A program made the translations under genes and the position numbers. This document shows positions 59,947 through 64,000 of a stretch of DNA of 64,000 bases, piece after piece. Below the pieces are notes generated by a model. The model was not told where the DNA came from and did not search any database. It worked only from the letters and a program-made list of their open reading frames with translations. How positions within the stretch are numbered: position 1 is the stretch's first letter; the number at the start of each line of letters is the position of its first letter. The DNA comes from Ancrocorticia sp039812645 (GTDB lineage Bacteria > Actinomycetota > Actinomycetes > Actinomycetales > Actinomycetaceae), in NCBI GenBank assembly GCA_039812645.1, contig JBDIAV010000007.1:1-64000 (forward strand). The letters run 5' to 3'.

Positions 59947-62531
59947 TTGGTCACCTCCACGGGAGTCGCACTGAGTGCGACTGGCTCACCGGCGCGGACG
60001 CCGAGAGCTGAGATTTGACATCCCACCGAATTCTCCGGGAGCCACACGACGTTATCAGGCATCGGCTGGATCACGGGATCGAGGGTCAGATTTCCGGACG
60101 GGCCGGACACGGTCAGTTTCGTTCCAGCCGTGACGCCCGCAGCGCGTGCGGTCGCTTCGGAAAGAACGGCCACTGCCTTACGCGCGGTTCCCGCCAAGTG
60201 TGGTTCGAACTCCTGAAGGGTGCCGGCACCGAGCATGAGGTTCCAGCTCGCGAGCAGTGCCTCGCCGGGCTTGGGCCGACGTGGCTTGTAAGCCTCATCA
60301 TCCGGGGCGACAAGACGCGCACCATCCCAGGCGTGGAACTCGGAGATTTCCTGGACGGCAGCCTTCAGCGTGGGCAGACCAAGGTCAATGCCCATCTCCT
60401 CCGCCAGATCGTTGAGCACGATGCGGTCAGGACGCTGCACCGACGTGAGAACCTGACCGAAGGGACGAATGCGTCCCTCCCAGTTGACGAACGAGCCACC
60501 CTTTTCGCTAGGAGGAGCAACAGGAAGGACGACGTCGGCCTGCTCGCTAAGTTCGCTACGGCGAACCTCAAGCTGTACCACGAAACCAGCGGCCGCGATG
60601 GCGGAGCGCGCATCCCCGGGCAAATCGTCCAGTTCAACACCTGCCACCAAGAGACCACCCAACGTGCCGTCAGCAGCAGCCGCGAGAATCTCTGCGGTGT
60701 TACGACCATTGGCCGTAGGTAGGGACTCGGCACCCCACACGGTTAACGTGTCAACGCGAGCCGCGGAATCCGAGACCGGACGGCCACCCGGAAGAAGACT
60801 GCCAATGGCACCAGCCTCAAGAGCACCGCGATCGCCAGAACGGCGCGGAACCCAAGCGACACGTGCGCCCGTGCGCTTCGCCAAGCGGAGCACAGCTGAG
60901 AGAGCGCCCGGAACCTGACCGGTACGTTCGCCCACAAGAATAACGCCGCCTTCGGCGAGACCGTCGTAGGTTGGGTCGCCGGCCTTCAAGCCGTCGAGAA
61001 TCTGAGCCTCACTACCGGGAACAGCGGCGACCAGGCGTGCGCCCATCTTCGCTGTACCACCCGTGGCGTAGGCCGAGATCACGGAAACCTTGACCGTCTT
61101 CGCCAGGAATCCCTTGCGCAGACGCAGGAAAACAGTTCCACATTCTTCCTCGGCTTCGAAGCCGACAGTGAGAACGTGACCTGCTCGCTCCAGATCGGTG
61201 TAGGTGACTCCCAGACCGGAGCCTGCAACGGTGGAGCCAAGGAATGCATCCTCTTCCTCCGTGGCGGCGCGGGTGCGGAAATCAATGTCGTTCGTCCCGA
61301 GCACGAGGCGTGCGAACTTGGAGTAAGCGTAGGCATCCTCCATGGCCAGGCGGCCACCGGTAAGAACGCCGACGCCCTGCACCATAGCCGAGGTGAGACC
61401 TTCGGCTGCCACGTCAAGGGCGTCGCTCCACGAGGTGGGAACCAGGTTGCCAGACGCATCGCGCACCAACGGGGTGGTGAGGCGATCTGGACCCTTCTGC
61501 CAGCGGAAGGCGAAACGATCCTTATCCGTAATCCACTCTTCGTTGACCTGGGCATCCTCGCCAGCCAGACGACGAAGAACCTCGCCGCGGCGGTAATCGA
61601 TGCGTATGGCCGAGCCGGAAGCGTCGTGCTCCGCAACAGAAGCAACGGATACAAGATCGAAAGGACGGGAGCGGAAGCGGTAGGACGCGCTGGTGAGAGC
61701 ACCCACGGGGCAAATCTGGATGATGTTGCCGGAGAAGTAGGAGCTGAACGGACGGCCCGAGACATCCTCTTCGGAATCGGCCACGGGACCGGCCGAGAAG
61801 CCGCCCGCCTTGCCAGAGGTACCGAATGGACCAACAAACTCGGCAGGTACGTTCTCCGGGTGGGCGCCGCCGTCGTCGGCAAAACCAAGAACGGACGCAT
61901 CGAAGTTGCCGATCTGGGAGCCGTTGAGGGCGTGCACATCGTAACCGGGGGTGCCGCCACCACGGCCCTGCAGCTGGATGAACTTGTCACCGGCGATTTG
62001 CGACTGGAAGCGGGTGCAACGCTGGCACAGGATGCAGCGATCGCGATCTAGCAGGATCTGCGAAGAGACCTGAATTGGCTTCGGGTAGGTGCGCTTGACA
62101 TCGATGAATCGAGAGGTGGGGCGCCCCTCTGTCATCGCCTGATTCTGTAGCGGACACTCGCCGCCCTTGTCACAGACCGGGCAGTCCATCGGATGGTTGA
62201 TGAGCAGGAACTCCATGATTCCATGCTGGGCCTTGAGGGACACATCTGATGTGCGCTGGGTATAGACCTCCATGCCCGGAGACACCGCTTCCGCACAGGA
62301 AGCCGCAGGCTTGGGCATCTTGGCCAGGGTTCCATCGCGGCCCGGACGAGCCACCTCAACCAAACACTGGCGACAAGCGCCGGCCGGCTTGAGAAGCGGA
62401 TGGTCACAGAAACGCGGAATACGTACGCCAACTTGCTCGGCGGCACGGATGATCATCGTTCCCTTGGGGACCGATACTTCCTTGCCGTCGATCTTGAGGG
62501 TGACGAGCTCTACAGTCTCGTTGGCACTCAT
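59943..62531 (-). CDS. nuoG: NADH-quinone oxidoreductase subunit G
   Basis: The 862-residue protein has an N-terminal 2Fe-2S domain (Cys42, Cys53, Cys56, Cys79), the HxxxC-x2-C-x5-C cluster region with DCPVCDKGGECPLQ, a 4Fe-4S site in DRCILCQRCTRF, and a C-terminal molybdopterin-oxidoreductase-like domain of about 550 residues that is not expected to bind cofactor. It overlaps nuoF and nuoH by four bases. It transfers electrons from NuoF towards NuoI. Confidence 0.95.
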   Translation of the reverse strand: MSANETVELVTLKIDGKEVSVPKGTMIIRAAEQVGVRIPRFCDHPLLKPAGACRQCLVEVARPGRDGTLAKMPKPAASCAEAVSPGMEVYTQRTSDVSLKAQHGIMEFLLINHPMDCPVCDKGGECPLQNQAMTEGRPTSRFIDVKRTYPKPIQVSSQILLDRDRCILCQRCTRFQSQIAGDKFIQLQGRGGGTPGYDVHALNGSQIGNFDASVLGFADDGGAHPENVPAEFVGPFGTSGKAGGFSAGPVADSEEDVSGRPFSSYFSGNIIQICPVGALTSASYRFRSRPFDLVSVASVAEHDASGSAIRIDYRRGEVLRRLAGEDAQVNEEWITDKDRFAFRWQKGPDRLTTPLVRDASGNLVPTSWSDALDVAAEGLTSAMVQGVGVLTGGRLAMEDAYAYSKFARLVLGTNDIDFRTRAATEEEDAFLGSTVAGSGLGVTYTDLERAGHVLTVGFEAEEECGTVFLRLRKGFLAKTVKVSVISAYATGGTAKMGARLVAAVPGSEAQILDGLKAGDPTYDGLAEGGVILVGERTGQVPGALSAVLRLAKRTGARVAWVPRRSGDRGALEAGAIGSLLPGGRPVSDSAARVDTLTVWGAESLPTANGRNTAEILAAAADGTLGGLLVAGVELDDLPGDARSAIAAAGFVVQLEVRRSELSEQADVVLPVAPPSEKGGSFVNWEGRIRPFGQVLTSVQRPDRIVLNDLAEEMGIDLGLPTLKAAVQEISEFHAWDGARLVAPDDEAYKPRRPKPGEALLASWNLMLGAGTLQEFEPHLAGTARKAVAVLSEATARAAGVTAGTKLTVSGPSGNLTLDPVIQPMPDNVVWLPENSVGCQISALGVRAGEPVALSATPVEVTK

Positions 62532-63856
62532 CGAACACCCACCTCGCTGAACAGGGTTGTCTTTTCGTAGGGGAACAGTTCACGAGCCGGCGTGTGGTAA
62601 CCCGCCTCGAACTCATCCCGGAACAATTCGATACCCGACTTGATCGGGGTGGCTGCCGCATCACCGAGGGCGCAGAAGGAACGGCCGGCGATGTTGTTGG
62701 CAATTTCGTAGAGGAGATCCACATCGCCCGGCTGACCCTTGCCAGCCTCTAGACGGTGCATGATCTGGCGCATCCAGTAGGTGCCCTCACGACACGGGGT
62801 GCACTTACCGCAGGATTCGTGCTGGTAGAAGTCCGTCCAACGCGAGATGACGCGAACCACCGAAACGGTGTCGTCGAACATCATGATGGCACGGGTGGCC
62901 AGCATTGATCCCGCCTGACGCACACCGTTGTAATCGAGCGGTACGTCGAGATGCTCGGGGGTAAAGAGTGGAGCAGACGATCCACCAACAGCCCAGAACT
63001 TCAGCTCATGACCCTCGCGAATGCCACCGGCCAGATCCAGAAGCTCACGACCGGTAATGCCCAGCGGTGCCTCAAACTGTCCGGGATTCTTGACGTGACC
63101 CGAAAGCGAGAAGAAACCGTGGCCCTTCGCGGAATCGGAGCCCATAGCCTGGAACCACTCAACACCGTTGCGGACGATGCCGGGAACGGAAGAAATGGTT
63201 TCAACGTTGTTGATAACGGTGGGACGCGCGTACAGACCTTCGGCAGCCGGGAACGGCGGCTTCAGGCGAGGCTGGCCACGACGGCCTTCGAGGGAATCGA
63301 GAAGTGCGGTCTCCTCACCACAGATGTAGGCGCCAGCGCCCGCATGAACCGTGATGTCAAGATCGTAATCGCCCTGAGGTCCGCGGCCCTTACCCAAGAT
63401 GCCAGCTTCGCGCGCCTCGCGCACGGCAGCCAACAGACGGCGATACACGTGCACGACCTCGCCGCGCAGGTACACAAAACCGTGGTTGCCACCAACAGCC
63501 AATAGGCAAATGGCCATGCCCTCAAGGAGCACGTGCGGGTTCGCCATCAGTGCGGGAATGTCCTTGCAGGTACCCGGCTCGGATTCGTCAGCATTCACCA
63601 CGAGGTAGCGGGGGCCACCATCCGGAGCGGGAAGGAAGGACCACTTGAGGCCGGTGGGGAAGCCAGCGCCGCCTCGGCCCATGAGGCCCGAGTCCTTAAC
63701 GAGCTGGGTCAGCTCGCCCTCGCCGTACTCCCATGCCTTTTCCAGACCTTCGTAGCCACCGTTTGCCTGATAGGCCTTCAGCGTCCACGAACGATCCTTA
63801 TCCCACATGTCCGAGACAATCGGGGAAAGAACACCCGGTGCGGAAAATTCAGTCAC
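62528..63856 (-). CDS. nuoF: NADH-quinone oxidoreductase subunit F
   Basis: NuoF binds NADH and FMN. With the GTG at 63856 it has 442 residues. Signatures: NADH site GRGGAGFPTGLKWSF, FMN site GAGAYICGEETALLDSLEG, and the N3 cluster motif ESCGKCTPCREG with a fourth cysteine in RSFCALGD. The GTG overlaps the nuoE stop (GTGA), so I reject the 12-codon longer frame, which lies in nuoE. Confidence 0.96.
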   Translation of the reverse strand: MTEFSAPGVLSPIVSDMWDKDRSWTLKAYQANGGYEGLEKAWEYGEGELTQLVKDSGLMGRGGAGFPTGLKWSFLPAPDGGPRYLVVNADESEPGTCKDIPALMANPHVLLEGMAICLLAVGGNHGFVYLRGEVVHVYRRLLAAVREAREAGILGKGRGPQGDYDLDITVHAGAGAYICGEETALLDSLEGRRGQPRLKPPFPAAEGLYARPTVINNVETISSVPGIVRNGVEWFQAMGSDSAKGHGFFSLSGHVKNPGQFEAPLGITGRELLDLAGGIREGHELKFWAVGGSSAPLFTPEHLDVPLDYNGVRQAGSMLATRAIMMFDDTVSVVRVISRWTDFYQHESCGKCTPCREGTYWMRQIMHRLEAGKGQPGDVDLLYEIANNIAGRSFCALGDAAATPIKSGIELFRDEFEAGYHTPARELFPYEKTTLFSEVGVR

Positions 63857-64000
63857 TTCGTCTGCCCTCCAATCTTCTGCGGAGCAGTCCACTTCTTCTC
63901 GCGTGCAATCTTCAGACCCACGAGAGAAGCTGGGCCAGCGCTCGGGCCCTCGTCCACATGACCATCTTCGAAGCCTGCGAGCACACGCTCGATCTCCTTG
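63853..64000 (-). CDS. nuoE: NADH-quinone oxidoreductase subunit E, C-terminal fragment (partial)
   Basis: The window ends inside this gene. The visible 48 codons read KEIERVLAGFEDGHVDEGPS and continue AGPASLVGLKIAREKKW to TAPQKIGGQTK and a TGA that overlaps the nuoF GTG. The position before nuoF and the actinobacterial-type C-terminal extension identify it as NuoE, the thioredoxin-fold 2Fe-2S subunit; its cysteines lie outside the window. Confidence 0.8.
   Translation of the reverse strand, partial: KEIERVLAGFEDGHVDEGPSAGPASLVGLKIAREKKWTAPQKIGGQTK

Overview
The window is one continuous stretch of chromosome from a fairly GC-rich Gram-positive actinobacterium (Actinomycetota). The evidence is a fused E1/E2 2-oxoglutarate dehydrogenase (Kgd type), a SigH/SigR sigma factor with an RsrA-like zinc anti-sigma factor, a 24-residue bL37 ribosomal protein, an Rv3235-family protein beside secA, a WecA-like gene beside the atp operon, and frequent GTG and TTG starts. 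The gene content would fit Actinomycetaceae-like genera, but I cannot name a genus from the sequence alone. I see no insertion sequence, prophage, CRISPR array, rRNA or integrase.

Layout, left to right. Positions 1-6.2 kb (minus): prfA-prmC-tsaC-wecA-AtpI-like-atpB-atpE-atpF-atpH (cut by the window edge), mostly with overlapping or near-contiguous genes. 6.3-8.8 kb: rpmE and rho (minus). 9.1-12.4 kb: hom-thrC-thrB operon (minus) for threonine. 12.7-17.1 kb: a type I aroD (+), a repeat-rich terminator region, argS-lysA (minus) and a tRNA-Arg(CCG). 17.2-22.2 kb: a YchJ-like protein, a glycerophosphodiesterase, an M23 peptidase and two DUF21-CBS membrane proteins (all minus). 22.5-27.2 kb: kgd, an SGNH-fold protein that has lost its catalytic residues, and bL37. 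27.3-32.4 kb: a structured tandem repeat, sigH-rsrA (minus) with a SigR-type promoter, and doxX-aroA-rsgA-hisN (+). 32.6-38.6 kb: a phosphoribosyltransferase, a DUF1307 lipoprotein gene broken by an in-frame TAG, and sbcDC (+). 38.7-47.3 kb: an actinobacterial cluster (DUF6912, CpaE-like ATPase, SAF protein, HTH protein, unknown protein, LysM protein, Rv3235-family protein) ending against secA. 47.6-50.2 kb: a secreted 5'-nucleotidase with FG-GAP-like repeats. 50.5-64 kb: nuoE(partial)-F-G-H-I-J-K-L-M-N followed by a translationally coupled polyprenyl diphosphate synthase (minus).

Functionally the window is mainly core energy metabolism (ATP synthase, complex I with its probable menaquinone side-chain enzyme, 2-oxoglutarate oxidation), amino-acid and aromatic synthesis (thr, lysA, aroD, aroA, hisN), translation and transcription termination (prfA, prmC, tsaC, argS, rpmE, bL37, rho, rsgA), thiol-oxidative stress control (sigH/rsrA) and envelope functions. 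The best candidate for an under-described system is the CpaE-like/SAF/HTH/LysM/Rv3235 block at 38.7-44.0 kb: it holds pieces resembling Flp-pilus assembly factors but no pilin, secretin or secretion ATPase, and its ATPase has an arginine in place of the P-loop lysine. Other notable items are the SGNH pseudo-enzyme, the amber-interrupted lipoprotein gene, the sigH self-promoter and several structured intergenic repeats, one with compensatory base changes.
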